This document shows, one piece after another, positions 10,601 to 21,500 of a stretch of DNA of 64,000 bases. The first letter of the stretch is position 1, and every line of letters begins with the position of its first letter. Made by a program: the position numbers and the translations under genes. The notes beneath the pieces were generated by a model. That model saw nothing but the letters and a program-made list of their open reading frames with translations. It was not told the DNA's origin and ran no database searches. Origin of the DNA: Aulosira sp. FACHB-615 (GTDB lineage: Bacteria; Cyanobacteriota; Cyanobacteriia; Cyanobacteriales; Nostocaceae); the NCBI RefSeq assembly GCF_014698045.1, contig NZ_JACJSE010000010.1, positions 186,001 to 250,000 of the forward strand, in the 5' to 3' direction.

Positions 10601-10865
10601 TCATGATAATTTCTTTGAACTTGGTGGTCATTCATTGCTGTTGGTGCAAGTGCATAGCAAATTACGGGAGAAATTTACTAAAAATTTAGCGGTTCTTGAT
10701 TTATTTAGATATCCCACAATTAACTCTTTAGCTAATTATTTAACGCAAGTTGAGCCGGAAAACATAACTGCTGAGATTTCAGAGGTTGTTATTGAGAAAG
10801 TTGCCGATGGCAAGGCTCAACAAAGAAAACGTTTACAAAAAATTAAATCTATCCAAAATATTTAA
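7617..10865 (+). CDS. NRPS module C-A-PCP, predicted serine
   Basis: The 1,082-residue protein starts one base after the previous stop, with AGGAG about ten bases ahead. Its C domain opens with FYPLSPMQQGILFH, a form frequent in C domains that follow an E domain, and has SHHHLLLDGWS (H145, H146, D150). The A domain specificity code reads DVWHISLVD(K), which fits serine. The PCP serine is S1006 in GGHSLL. A basic tail (QQRKRLQKIK) follows the PCP. Placed after the Ala/E module it should join D-Ala to L-Ser and pass the dipeptide to the PKS module next door. Domain calls are firm; serine is a strong code-based prediction. Confidence 0.9.
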   Translation: MGVKNKNIEDFYPLSPMQQGILFHSLATPKSGVYFEQFSWNLQGKLNVTLFHRAWQYVVERHAILRTCFVWEGLKEPVQIVHRQVNLPWQEYDWQHLSSEAQQQELELFFQSDRSCGFNLKQAPLMRFTLIQLSPTAYNFTWSHHHLLLDGWSLATVFQEVLSCYKAFSHERQVYLENIRPYRDYIVWLQQQNLSEAETFWRQTLQGFTTPTQLSVSPGNGLLTPTDSYHEAELKLSVAATAALKSLAKQYQLTLNTLVQGAWALLLSRYSGQEDVVFGAVTSGRPPTLAQAESMVGLFINTVPIRVQISPEALLVPWLLKSQDQLIEASQYEYCPLVKVQGWSEVPKGLSLFESIVIFENYAMDASVRQRDINLDIKDVHSFEKTNYPIALTVIPGDELWLKITSGDRFDGDTIHRMLGHLQTLLAGMVNNPQQSLGELSLLTEWERHQLLVEWNNTQVQYPQQQCLHELFQVQVEKTPDAVAVVFEDEQLTYRELNTKANQLADYLQTFGVKPEVLVGIYVERSLLMVIGLLAILKAGGAYIPLDPSYPQERLAYMLEDAQPKVLLTQQKLVATLPNQSAQVICLDSDWELISDRHGTNPVTHITEDHLAYVIYTSGSTGKPKGAMNTHRGICNRLLWMQDAYQLTAADRVLQKTPFSFDVSVWEFFWPLITGARLVIAQPEGHKDPNYLVNLIIQQQITTLHFVPSMLQVFLEAAAVEKCQSLVRVIASGEALPIELQQRFFQRLDAQLHNLYGPTEAAVDVTFWQCQNHLNNQKTVPIGRPIANIQIYLLDKYLHPVPVGVPGEVYIGGVGVGRGYLNRPELTAEKFIPNPFTTTASRLYKTGDLARYLPNGEIEYIGRIDYQVKLRGFRIELGEIEAAIAQYPGVRETVVVVNAQRIVAYLVPQAAQTLSISELRSFLESKLPSYMIPVAFVLLEALPLTANGKVDRRALPAPDTNRPELADAYQPPQTEVEQTIAQIWQTVLQLENVGIHDNFFELGGHSLLLVQVHSKLREKFTKNLAVLDLFRYPTINSLANYLTQVEPENITAEISEVVIEKVADGKAQQRKRLQKIKSIQNI

Positions 10866-10881
10866 TACCAGTCATGTATGA

Positions 10882-10975
10882 AGAAGAATTTTAAGAAACG
10901 AACCGCAAAGGGCGCAAAGGACACGAAGGAAAGAGAGTTTTATAGAGTTAAGAAAAGAGAGTTTTAGAGAGTTAT
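10882..10975. repeat. Dispersed element fragment between NRPS and PKS genes
   Basis: The 141-base gap contains a relative of the window's dispersed element: AACGAACCGCAAAGG, then GGACACGAAGG and two GAGAGTTTTA-type blocks. The same words, in either orientation, occur at 22036, 23849, 34461, 36895 and 58238. No terminal inverted repeats are clear here, so it is likely a decayed copy. Confidence 0.55.
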
Positions 10976-11006
10976 TGTGTGATTAATTTTTTTACTATTT
11001 AAAATT

Positions 11007-14000
11007 ATGGGTATTAGTACATCATTAAATGGATCAGAAATAGCAATTATCGGCTTATCGGGGCGATTTCCGGGAGCCAAAGATATTGATGAGTTTTGGC
11101 AAAATCTTCAGCAAGGCAAGGAAACAATTGCATTTTTTACTGATGAAGAACTCTTGGCGTCCGGAATAAATTCATCTTTATTAAATGACCCTAATTATGT
11201 TAAAGCCCAAGCAATATTAGAAGACGCAGAATATTTTGATGCCGAGTTTTTTGGCTTTAATCCTAGAGAAGCTACAATTACTGATCCTCAACACCGAGTA
11301 TTTCTTGAATGTGCTTGGTCAGCTTTAGAAAATGCTGGGTATGATTCCCAAAATTATCCAGGTGCGATTGGTGTTTATGCTGGTTCTGGAATGAACACCT
11401 ACTTACTAAATATTTATTTAAATCAAAATCTTATTGGTGCTGTTGATCCACAGCAACTTATGTTAGCTGGGAATAAAGATTTTTTAACTACTCGTGTTTC
11501 TTACAAACTCAACTTAGAAGGGCCTAGTTACGCAGTTCAAACCGCTTGTTCAACTTCATTGGTAGCTGTTCATTTGGCTTGTCAAAGCTTACTCAATGGT
11601 GAGTGTGATATGGCTTTGGCTGGTGGTGTCGCCATCCATGCTGACAGAAAAGCAGGATATTTATATACAGAAGGAGGGATATTATCCCCTGATGGACATT
11701 GCCGTGCTTTTGATGCTGATGCCCAGGGATCTGTAGGTGGTGAGGGTGTGGGAATTGTGGTGTTAAAGCGATTGGAAGATGCGTTGAGCGATCGCGATAC
11801 AATTCATGCCATCATCAAAGGTTCAGCAATTAATAATGATGGGGCGTTCAAAGTCAGCTACACAGCACCCCGCATCGATACCCAAGCTAAGGTGATTAAA
11901 ACTGCCCAAATCGTCGCTGAAGTCGAAGCAGAAACTATCACCTACATTGAAACTCACGGTACAGCTACCGCTTTAGGCGACCCCATTGAAATGGCCGCCC
12001 TCACCCAAGCTTTCCGCAGTAGCACCCAAAAAACAAACTTCTGTGCCATTGGTTCCGTCAAAACCAACGTTGGACATTTAGACACAGCCGCAGGTGTGAC
12101 GGGGTTAATCAAAACTGTCCTCGCCCTGAAGCACAAGCAAATACCCCCAAGCTTGCATTATTCTGCCCCTAACCCGGAAATTGACTTTGCCAATAGTCCT
12201 TTCTACGTCAATACCAAACTTACAGAATGGCAAACCAATCATCTTCCCCGGCGTGCGGGAGTTAGTTCCTTTGGGTTGGGGGGAACTAATGCCCATGTAA
12301 TTCTCGAAGAAGCGCCTGTGTGGGAAGGGGACAGGGAGCAGGGGAGAAAGTATCAATTGTTGCTTCTATCTACCAAAACAGCATCGGCACTAGAAAAAGC
12401 AACCACAAATTTAACTGATTATTTGCAAGCACATCCTGATTTAAATCTGGCGGATGCGGCTTACACATTGCTCTTTGGACGCAGAACTTTTGACTATCGG
12501 CGTGCGGTGGTTTGTCGAGATATTGCCGATGCACTCAAGGCGCTGCAAAATTCCCCGCCAGTCGCTCACAAAACTCAACCACGTCCAGTTGCTTTTATGT
12601 TTTCTGGGCTGGGAACTCATTACGTTGATATGGCTTTGGAACTTTACCAAACTGAGTCAACATTTCGCGGCTGTGTGGATGAATGTTGTGAACTGCTTCA
12701 GCCCGTGCTGGGTTTAGATTTGCGAGATGTTTTATATCCCAACCGAAATCATCAAAATGGTAAGCAGCAAACCCAAACAGGTCTAGATTTGCGGAAAATG
12801 CTGGGACGGGGTGAGCCATCAACTGATGTTGCTACGCAAAAGCTGAACCAAACTGTGTTGACGCAACCAGCCATGTTTGTGATTGAATATGCGTTGGCTC
12901 AGTTGTGGATATCTTGGGGAATTCGCCCGACGGCGATGATTGGTTACAGCATTGGTGAATATGTCGCCGCCACTCTAGCGGAGGTTTTTTCTTTAACAGA
13001 TGCTTTAACCTTAGTCGCCAGAAGGGCGCAGATGATTGACGAGTTGCCAGCAGGGGCAATGCTGGCTGTGCCGCTTTCCGAATCAGAAATCCAGCCTTGC
13101 TTGAATGAGAAGATTTCCCTGTCGGCGATTAACAGCGAATCATTATGTGTGGTTGCAGGTTTCCCCGATGCCGTTGCAGAATTAGAACAAAAATTGAGCG
13201 ATCGCGGTTTAATAGGTAAGCGGTTACAAACTTCCCATGCTTTTCATTCTGTAATGATGGAAGCGATCGCAGCAACTTTTCACAATTTAGTTAATCAATT
13301 TAGCCTCAAATCCCCCAAAATTCCTTATATTTCTAACGTCACCGGCACTTGGATTACTGCCGAACAAGCCACAGACCCCACCTACTGGGTGCAGCACCTT
13401 TGCCAAACAGTGCGCTTTGCCGATGGAGTCCAACAATTATCACAAAAAGATCATCCAATTTTATTAGAGGTCGGCCCTGGTCAAGCATTAATTAGTTTTG
13501 CATCCCAATGTCTCGATAAATCCTTGATGTTTCCCAGCTTGCGTTATTCCTACGAGCAGCAGTCAGATGTCGCCTATTTATTAAATACATTGGGTCGTCT
13601 GTGGCAAGCTGGGATTACTGTAGATTGGTCGAGTTTTTATAACGATGCACCACAACAACGTATTCCTTTACCAACCTATCCATTTGAACGTCAGCGTTAC
13701 TGGGTTGATGCCCATCCAACCGCTAATTTGGTTTTGCGTTGCGCCCCTGGAGAAACACAAAACACAATAGACGAAACTCAAACTGCGCCAAAAACCAGTA
13801 TCACTGGCTATGTCAGACCTAATTTAGATAATGATTATGTCGCCCCTAGAACGGAAGTAGAACAAATCATTGCCAATATTTGGCAAGAACTCCTGGGTAT
13901 TGCTTCCGTAGGTGTAGAAGACAGCTTTTTTGAGTTGGGTGGAGATTCCGTACTAGGGATTCAAGTCAGCGCCAGAGCCAATAAAGCCGGGTTTCGACTC

Positions 14001-15521
14001 ACACCCCAGCAATTATTTGAACATCAAACGATCGCCAAATTAGCACAGGTAATCACTAAAACCCAAGTTGTCCAAGCTGAACAAGGTGTAATTACAGGTT
14101 CAGTCCCCCTCACCCCGGCTCAACACCAGTTCTTTGCCTTGAATCAACCAGAAACCCATCACTGGAACCAAGCGGTGTTGTTAGAGGTAGTAAAACCTCT
14201 GAATTTAGATATTTTAGAGCAAACCTTAAAGCAACTATTAATACATCACGATGCCCTGCGTCTGCGGTTTACCCGTTCTGAGTCGGGATGGGAACAGGTC
14301 AACGCCGCACCTGAAGAATATGTCCCGTTGACATATATTGATTTGTCAGCTTTGTCATCCACCGCCCAACAATCAGCTTTAGAAGTAGCCGCCGCCCAAA
14401 TTCAAGCCAGTTTGAATTTAATCACAGGGCCAATTGTCCGGTTTGCCTTGTTTGATATGGGTGTGCAGCAAAACAGTCGTTTATTAATTGTGATTCACCA
14501 CTTGGGGACTGATCCTGGTTCTTGGCGCATTTTATTAGAGGATCTCCAGACTGGTTATCAGCAGTTGAGTCAAGGACAGCTTATTCAACTCCCCGAAAAG
14601 ACAACTTCTTATCAGCAGTGGTCGTTGCGTCTCCAGAAATATGCCGCATCAGAACAGTTACAACAACAGCAACAACACTGGTTAAGCGGACGTTATCAGC
14701 AAGTTGCCACTTTACCCTTAGACTATCCTGACGGCATCAACACTGTAGCTTCCGAAGCGCAAGTTATCTCAGTTGCGTTGAATGAAAGCGAAACTCAACT
14801 GCTGCTTCAGGAAGTTCCGGGAGTGTATCGGATGAATACACAAGAAGTTTTGCTGACTGCACTGGTACAAGCTTTTAAACAATGGACAAAGCAAAACTTA
14901 CTCCTAATTAATCTTGATGAAAATGGACGGGAAGTGAGTACAGGTGGAATTGATGATGTCGATATCTCCAGAACAGTGGGGTGGATTACGACTACTTACC
15001 CTGTGCTGTTAGATTTAGACAAAACAGTTACTCCTGGGGATGCACTCAAAGCCGTGAAAGAACAAGTGCGTCATGCTTCGAGTAATGGTATTGACTACGG
15101 AGTGTTACGCTACCTCAGCCCTGACCCGGTAATAATTGAAAAATTCCAGTCTCTTCCCCAAGCTGAGGTAATGTTTCTCTACCTTGGTCAACTGAGTAAA
15201 AGTTTGCCGCAAGATTCCTTGTTTAAATGGACAGAAGAAGCACTCGGTTCAACAGCCAGTCCAAAAGCAATTCGCCCTTATCTCTTCCAAATTAATGCGG
15301 CAATTACTGAAGGCAAATTACAACTATATTTCAACTACAGCCGGAATATTCATCAGCCCCAGACAGTCGAAAAATTATCGCGCAATTTTATTCAAGCCCT
15401 CAAATCTTTGATCAGCCATTGTCAGTCTCCCGAAGCTGGAGACTATACCCCCTCTGATTTTGCGGCTGCAAATATCAATCAAGAAAATTTAAGTAAATTG
15501 TTAGCTCAAATCAGTCAATAA
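11007..15521 (+). CDS. PKS module KS-AT-PCP fused to an epimerase-like domain
   Basis: In this 1,504-residue protein KS (about 8-435) is intact: TACSTS with C181, ETHGTATALGDP and KTNVGHL. AT (about 520-840) has S648 in GYSIGEY, where GHSIG is usual, and HAFH, typical of malonyl specificity. There is no KR, DH or ER. An NRPS-like carrier follows (GGDS, S981), then about 450 residues homologous to an NRPS epimerization domain. That domain keeps HHxxxD and RTVGW but has HHLGTDPGSW (from H1164), LDENGRE (D1304) in place of EGHGRE, and LYLGQ (L1391) in place of NYLGQ. The tail TPSDF...LSKLLAQIS looks like a COM donor. The module should add a C2 unit, beta-keto retained, to the Ser residue. Whether the E-like part epimerises anything is open. 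Confidence 0.88.
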   Translation: MGISTSLNGSEIAIIGLSGRFPGAKDIDEFWQNLQQGKETIAFFTDEELLASGINSSLLNDPNYVKAQAILEDAEYFDAEFFGFNPREATITDPQHRVFLECAWSALENAGYDSQNYPGAIGVYAGSGMNTYLLNIYLNQNLIGAVDPQQLMLAGNKDFLTTRVSYKLNLEGPSYAVQTACSTSLVAVHLACQSLLNGECDMALAGGVAIHADRKAGYLYTEGGILSPDGHCRAFDADAQGSVGGEGVGIVVLKRLEDALSDRDTIHAIIKGSAINNDGAFKVSYTAPRIDTQAKVIKTAQIVAEVEAETITYIETHGTATALGDPIEMAALTQAFRSSTQKTNFCAIGSVKTNVGHLDTAAGVTGLIKTVLALKHKQIPPSLHYSAPNPEIDFANSPFYVNTKLTEWQTNHLPRRAGVSSFGLGGTNAHVILEEAPVWEGDREQGRKYQLLLLSTKTASALEKATTNLTDYLQAHPDLNLADAAYTLLFGRRTFDYRRAVVCRDIADALKALQNSPPVAHKTQPRPVAFMFSGLGTHYVDMALELYQTESTFRGCVDECCELLQPVLGLDLRDVLYPNRNHQNGKQQTQTGLDLRKMLGRGEPSTDVATQKLNQTVLTQPAMFVIEYALAQLWISWGIRPTAMIGYSIGEYVAATLAEVFSLTDALTLVARRAQMIDELPAGAMLAVPLSESEIQPCLNEKISLSAINSESLCVVAGFPDAVAELEQKLSDRGLIGKRLQTSHAFHSVMMEAIAATFHNLVNQFSLKSPKIPYISNVTGTWITAEQATDPTYWVQHLCQTVRFADGVQQLSQKDHPILLEVGPGQALISFASQCLDKSLMFPSLRYSYEQQSDVAYLLNTLGRLWQAGITVDWSSFYNDAPQQRIPLPTYPFERQRYWVDAHPTANLVLRCAPGETQNTIDETQTAPKTSITGYVRPNLDNDYVAPRTEVEQIIANIWQELLGIASVGVEDSFFELGGDSVLGIQVSARANKAGFRLTPQQLFEHQTIAKLAQVITKTQVVQAEQGVITGSVPLTPAQHQFFALNQPETHHWNQAVLLEVVKPLNLDILEQTLKQLLIHHDALRLRFTRSESGWEQVNAAPEEYVPLTYIDLSALSSTAQQSALEVAAAQIQASLNLITGPIVRFALFDMGVQQNSRLLIVIHHLGTDPGSWRILLEDLQTGYQQLSQGQLIQLPEKTTSYQQWSLRLQKYAASEQLQQQQQHWLSGRYQQVATLPLDYPDGINTVASEAQVISVALNESETQLLLQEVPGVYRMNTQEVLLTALVQAFKQWTKQNLLLINLDENGREVSTGGIDDVDISRTVGWITTTYPVLLDLDKTVTPGDALKAVKEQVRHASSNGIDYGVLRYLSPDPVIIEKFQSLPQAEVMFLYLGQLSKSLPQDSLFKWTEEALGSTASPKAIRPYLFQINAAITEGKLQLYFNYSRNIHQPQTVEKLSRNFIQALKSLISHCQSPEAGDYTPSDFAAANINQENLSKLLAQISQ

Positions 15522-15537
15522 GCAGGAGAAATTTCTC

Positions 15538-18500
15538 ATGAAACCCAACAATATTGAAGATATTTACGAACTTTCTCCGATGCAACAGGGGATGCTGTTT
15601 CACAAGTTGGCTGCACCTGATTCGGTGGTGTATTTTGAGCAGAATTATTTTACTTTGCAAACGCCAATTAATATACCAGTTTTCCAAAAAGCTTGGCAGC
15701 GAGTTGTAGACCGTCACCCAATTTTACGCACAGCGTTTTATTGGGAGAATCTGGATAAACCATATCAAGTGGTATATAAGCAAGTAGATTTACCTTGGGA
15801 ATTTCAAGATTGGCAACATTTATCATTAGAAGCACAACAAAAGCAGTTTGCAGATTTTTTAATAGCCGATGGCGATCGCGGTTTTGAATTAGGGCAAGCC
15901 CCTTTAATTCGCCTGACATTAATTCAGATGGCTAAAGACAATTATCAATTTGTGTTTAGCTTTCATCACATCTTAATGGAGGGCTGGTCTGTAAGCTGGC
16001 TTTGGAAGGAATTTTATGAGTTTTATTATGCCTTTTGTCAAGGGCAAGATTTATATTTAGAACGCCCCCACCCCTACAAAGAATATATTACTTGGTTACA
16101 ACAACAAGACCATAAGAAAGCCGAATCTTTTTGGCGGCAGAAACTCCAAGGATTTACAGTCCCAACACCAATTCTGATTGGGAAAAATGCAGCTAATTTT
16201 GCTGACCAAGCCACAGATTATCACAGACAAGAATTACAGTTGTCAGCAACTATGGCAACTGACCTCAAAGCTTTTGCCCGCAAGTATCAACTAACTTTAA
16301 ATATCATCATTAAAGGTGCTTGGGCTTTACTTTTGAGCCGTTATAGTCAAGAGTCAGATGTGGTTTTTGGCTCAACATCTTCAGGTAGACCAACGGCGTT
16401 AGCTGATGCGGAATCGATGATTGGGCTGTTTATCAACACACTCCCACTACGAGTAGAAGTAGACCATAATGCTGTCCTCACTTCTTGGCTGAAACAACTG
16501 CAAACTGAAGAAGTGCAGATGCGGGAGTATGAATACAGCCCATTATCCAAAATTCAACAATGGAGTCAGATTTCACCTGGTCTACCACTATTTGATAGTA
16601 TTTTAGTTTTTGATAATGAATTAGTAGATTACAATCAAGCATCGATTCTTGAAGATATCGGAGTCATCGATTCTAAATCATTATTTGACTGGACAAACTA
16701 CCCCCTAACTGTGAAGGTAGTACCAAATTCAGAATCATTAAATTTATATATTTCCTATAATAATCTTCAATTTGAAAGCTCTAGTATGAGCCGCATATTA
16801 GAGCATTTAAAAACTTTATTAGCGGGTTTTATTGCCAATCCCGAAGCAAAATTGCGGGAACTACCAATGCTGACCACACAAGAAAATCAGCAAATCCTCC
16901 AAGTATGGAATAATACCGCAACTAATTATGCTCTAGATAAATGTATCCATGAATTATTTGAACAACAGGTAGCAAAAACACCAAATGCAGTCGCCGTAGA
17001 ATTTGCAAATCAGCAATTAACTTATCAACAATTAAACACCAAAGCCAACCAATTAGCTGATTATTTGCGATCGCTAGGAGTAAAACCAGAGGTATTGGTG
17101 GGGATTTGTGTAGAGCGTTCTTTAGATATGATTATTGGACTACTCGCCATCCTGAAAGCGGGTGGCGCATATATCCCCCTCGACCCCAACTATCCTAGTG
17201 AACGTATCGCCTTTATCCTGGAAGACACACAAGCCCCAGTCTTACTCACCCAAACTGCACTTCTGGCAGTCATGCCCCCACACCAAGCCAAGGTAATCTG
17301 TTTAGATACTGACTGGCATCACATCAGCCAACACAGCGCCGACAATCTGGTAACGGAAGTCACGACTGAGAACCTCGCTTATGTGATTTATACCTCTGGT
17401 TCCACGGGTAAACCCAAAGGTGTACAAATTCCCCATCTTGCCTTAAGTAACTTTTTGTACTCTATGCAGCAAGCCCCCGGCTTAACTGCTGAAGATACAT
17501 TACTGGCAGTTACCACCTACTCTTTTGATATTGCCGCCTTAGAATTATTTTTACCTATAATTGTCGGCGCAAGGTTGGTAATTGCCAGTCAAGAAATTAT
17601 CTCCGATGGTGTGCAGTTGGCGGCAAAAATCGCTGAGTGTCAAGCTACAGTTATGCAAGCCACACCAGCCACATGGCAATTACTGTTAGCCGCAGGTTGG
17701 AGTGGTAATCATCAATTAAAAATTCTCTGTGGTGGCGAAGCTTTACCAGAACAATTAGCCAATCAGTTGCTAGAGAGGTGTCGGTGTTTATGGAATATGT
17801 ACGGCCCCACAGAAACCACAATTTGGTCAGCCGCTTGTCAGGTAAAAACCGTTGATCACACCGTACCCATTAGTTCTCCCATTGCCAACACCCAGCTTTA
17901 TATCCTCGACAAAAATCACCAACTAATGCCTGTGGGTGTAGCTGGGGAGTTGTGCATTGGTGGCTTGGGACTGGCGAGGGGTTATTTCCAGCGTCCAGAT
18001 TTAACAGCCGAAAAATTTATCCCCAATCCTTTTAGCGAAACAGCCGCACGTCTGTATAAAACCGGAGACTTGGCGCGATACTTACCTAACGGAGACATTG
18101 AATACCTGGGACGCATTGATCATCAAGTCAAAATCAGGGGTTTCCGCATTGAATTGGGAGAAATTGCTGCTGTCATCAGCCAACACCCAGCCGTCAGAGA
18201 AACTGTGGTGACGGTTCATGGTTCCGCCACCGATACTCAACGAATCGTTGCTTATATAGTTCCGCGCACAGGGCAAACTTTTACACCTGCGGAACTGCGG
18301 GATTTGTTAGCAGCTAAGTTGCCTAACTACATGATGCCAGCAGCTTTTGTGACTTTGGAAGCACTACCATTAACACCCAATGGTAAAGTTGACCGCAAAG
18401 CACTCAAACCACCGGAATTTACACCAGGATCAGCGTCCAGTCTGACTCCAGCCACACCCATAGAAAATTTATTAGCCGGGATTTGGGCGGAAATATTGGG

Positions 18501-21500
18501 TATAGATAAAGTCGGGATTGATCAGAATTTCTTTGAATTAGGTGGACATTCTTTAATCGCCACCCGTGTGATTTCCCAAATTCGCCAAGTTTTTCAAATC
18601 GAGTTACCTTTACGTTATTTATTTGAAAAACCCACCATCGCCGGGTTAGCTAAAGAAATTGAAAAAGCAATTCAGGCAGATTTCACAATTGCCACGACTA
18701 AGATTGAAAAGATAGCGCGATCGCCACAATTACCTTTATCATTTGCCCAACAAAGGCTGTGGTTTTTATCCCAACTAGAACCAAGTAGCCCATTCTACAA
18801 TATCCCAGCAGCAGTGCGGCTACAAGGACAGTTAAATGTCGCCGCCTTAGCCCAAAGTTTCAGCGAAATTGTCACCCGTCATGAAGCACTGCGAACCAAT
18901 TTTGTCACCACCGCCGGACAAGTTGTAGCTGCGATCGCACCAGAAAAGCCCCTCAGCTTATCCACCATCGATCTCAGCGACCTGGAAACAAGTCAACAAG
19001 CAGCCAAAATCCAACACCTCGCTGACTTAGAAGCACAACAACCCTTTGACATCAGCCGCGACCATCTCCTCAGAGTCAAACTCTTACGTCTGAGTGAACA
19101 AGAACATATTGTTTTAGTGACAATGCACCATATTGTCTCTGACGCTTGGTCAATTGGCATATTGGTACAAGAATTAGCCGCCCTTTATCCAGCTTTTTGT
19201 GATGGACAACCCTCACCATTACCTGCCCTACCAATACAATATGTAGATTTTGCCGCGTGGCAAAGACAATGGTTACAAGGACAAGTCCTGGAAACCCAAA
19301 TATCTTATTGGCGCAAGCAATTAGCAAACGCCCCCACAGTTTTAGAATTACCCACCGATTATCCCAGACCAGCAATCCAGACCTTTCAGGGTGCAACCTA
19401 CTCATTTGAATTATCAACAGAACTATCAACAGCCCTTCAGAAATTCAGCCAGCAGCAGGGCAGTACTTTATTTATGACCTTGTTGGCAAGTTTCCAAATC
19501 TTGCTATGGCGTTACACCGGGCAGAAAGATATTGTGGTTGGTTCGCCCATCGCTAACCGCAACCGAGCCGAAATAGAAGGGTTAATTGGCTTTTTTGTCA
19601 ATACTCTAGTCCTGCGAACTAACTTAGAGGGAAATCCCAGCTTTGTGGAACTGCTCAAACAAGTGCGAGAAATGGCATTAGGCGCTTACGCACATCAGGA
19701 TGTACCGTTTGAGTTGTTGGTTGAGCAATTGCAACCCCAGCGCGATTTAAGCCATACGCCACTGTTTCAGGTGATGTTTGTCTTGCAAAATGCGCCGATG
19801 TCTGCATTAAAATTGCCGGGTTTGACTTTAACGCCGGAAGACAGCAGCAGTGATAGTGCCAAGTTTGATTTAACTCTTTATGTCACAGAAACCGATGCAG
19901 GGTTAGTTGCGAGTTTAGAGTACAACACTGATTTATTTAAAGAAAGTACGATTTGCCGAATGGCAAGTCATTTGCAAACGTTGTTGACAGGAATTGTGGC
20001 AAATCCACAGCAGCGTTTGTCAGAGTTACCATTGTTGAATAAATCTGAGCAGCATCAATTACTGCGGGAGTGGAATGATACCGCCGTTGCCTATCCACAA
20101 CATCTATGTATTCATCAATTATTTGAACAACAGGTAAATAAAACACCAAATGCAGTAGCCGTAGAATTTGCAAATCAGCAATTAACTTACCAACAATTAA
20201 ACACCAAAGCCAACCAATTAGCCCATTATTTGCGATCGCTGGGAGTTAAACCAGAGGTGTTGGTGGGAATTTGTGTAGAGCGTTCTTTAGATATGATCAT
20301 TGGACTACTCGCCATCCTGAAAGCGGGTGGTGCATATATCCCCCTCGACCCCAACTATCCTAGTGAACGCATCGCCTATATCCTAGAAGACACACAAGCA
20401 CCAGTCTTACTCACTCAAGCATCACTCTTGGCAGCAATGCCCCCACACCAAGCCAAGGTAATCTGTTTAGATACTGATTGGCATCACATCAGCCAACACA
20501 ACCAGGAAAATCTAGTCACGGAAGTCACAACCGAGAACCTCGCCTACATTATCTATACCTCTGGTTCCACAGGCAAACCCAAAGGTGTAATGATTCAACA
20601 CGCCAGCACCGTGGCCATGTTAGATTGGTCAGACAAAACCTTTAGCCGAGAAGCAAGGGCGGGAGTTTTAGCATCCACCTCTATTTGTTTTGACTTGTCG
20701 GTATTCGAGATGTTTGTGCCTTTGTCTTGTGGTGGCAAGGTGATTTTAATCGAGAATGCACTATATATCAGCAATCTCCCTGCAACCTGTGGTGTCACTT
20801 TAATTAATACTGTCCCCAGTGTCATTGCACAGTTACTCCAAACAGATCATATTCCCGCTTCTGTGCAAACTGTGAATATTGCGGGAGAACCACTGCAAAA
20901 TCAACTCGTGCAGAAACTTTACCAGCAAGCTCACATACAACAGGTATTTAACTTGTATGGCCCTTCGGAAGATACCACTTATTCTACGTTTGCCTTAATA
21001 CAGAAGGGTGCGAACAGTACACCACCAATTGGTAGACCAATTCACAACACCCAAACTTATCTGTTAGATGAAAATTTACAACCAGTACCTATCGGTGTAC
21101 CAGGAATGTTGTACCTGGGTGGGGCTGGTTTAGCCCGTGGTTATCTCAATAAATTAGAACTCACGGCGGAGAGATTTATTCCTCATCCCTACACTCATGT
21201 CCCAGGAGAACGATTATATAAAACAGGGGATTTAGCCCGCTATTTGCCGAATGGAGAAATTGAATACATTGGGCGCATTGACAACCAAGTCAAGATTCGT
21301 GGTTTCCGCATTGAATTGGGCGAAATTGAAGCATTAACAATTCAGCATCCAGGCGTAGAAGCTGCTGTTGTTAGGGTTGTAGATGCTCAACAAATCATCG
21401 CCTACGTAGTTTTGAACTCAGAACAACCGCCCACCATTGCGGAGTTACGCGGCTTTTTAGAAGCAAAGTTACCAAACTACATGATTCCCGCAGCTTTTGT

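Noticed and set aside
14100..15480. Reading the last domain of the first PKS as a condensation domain
   Set aside because: Order after a GGDS carrier, the RTVGWxTTxYP block, the LYLGQ block and the COM-like tail all match epimerization domains. No acceptor A-PCP follows in the protein.
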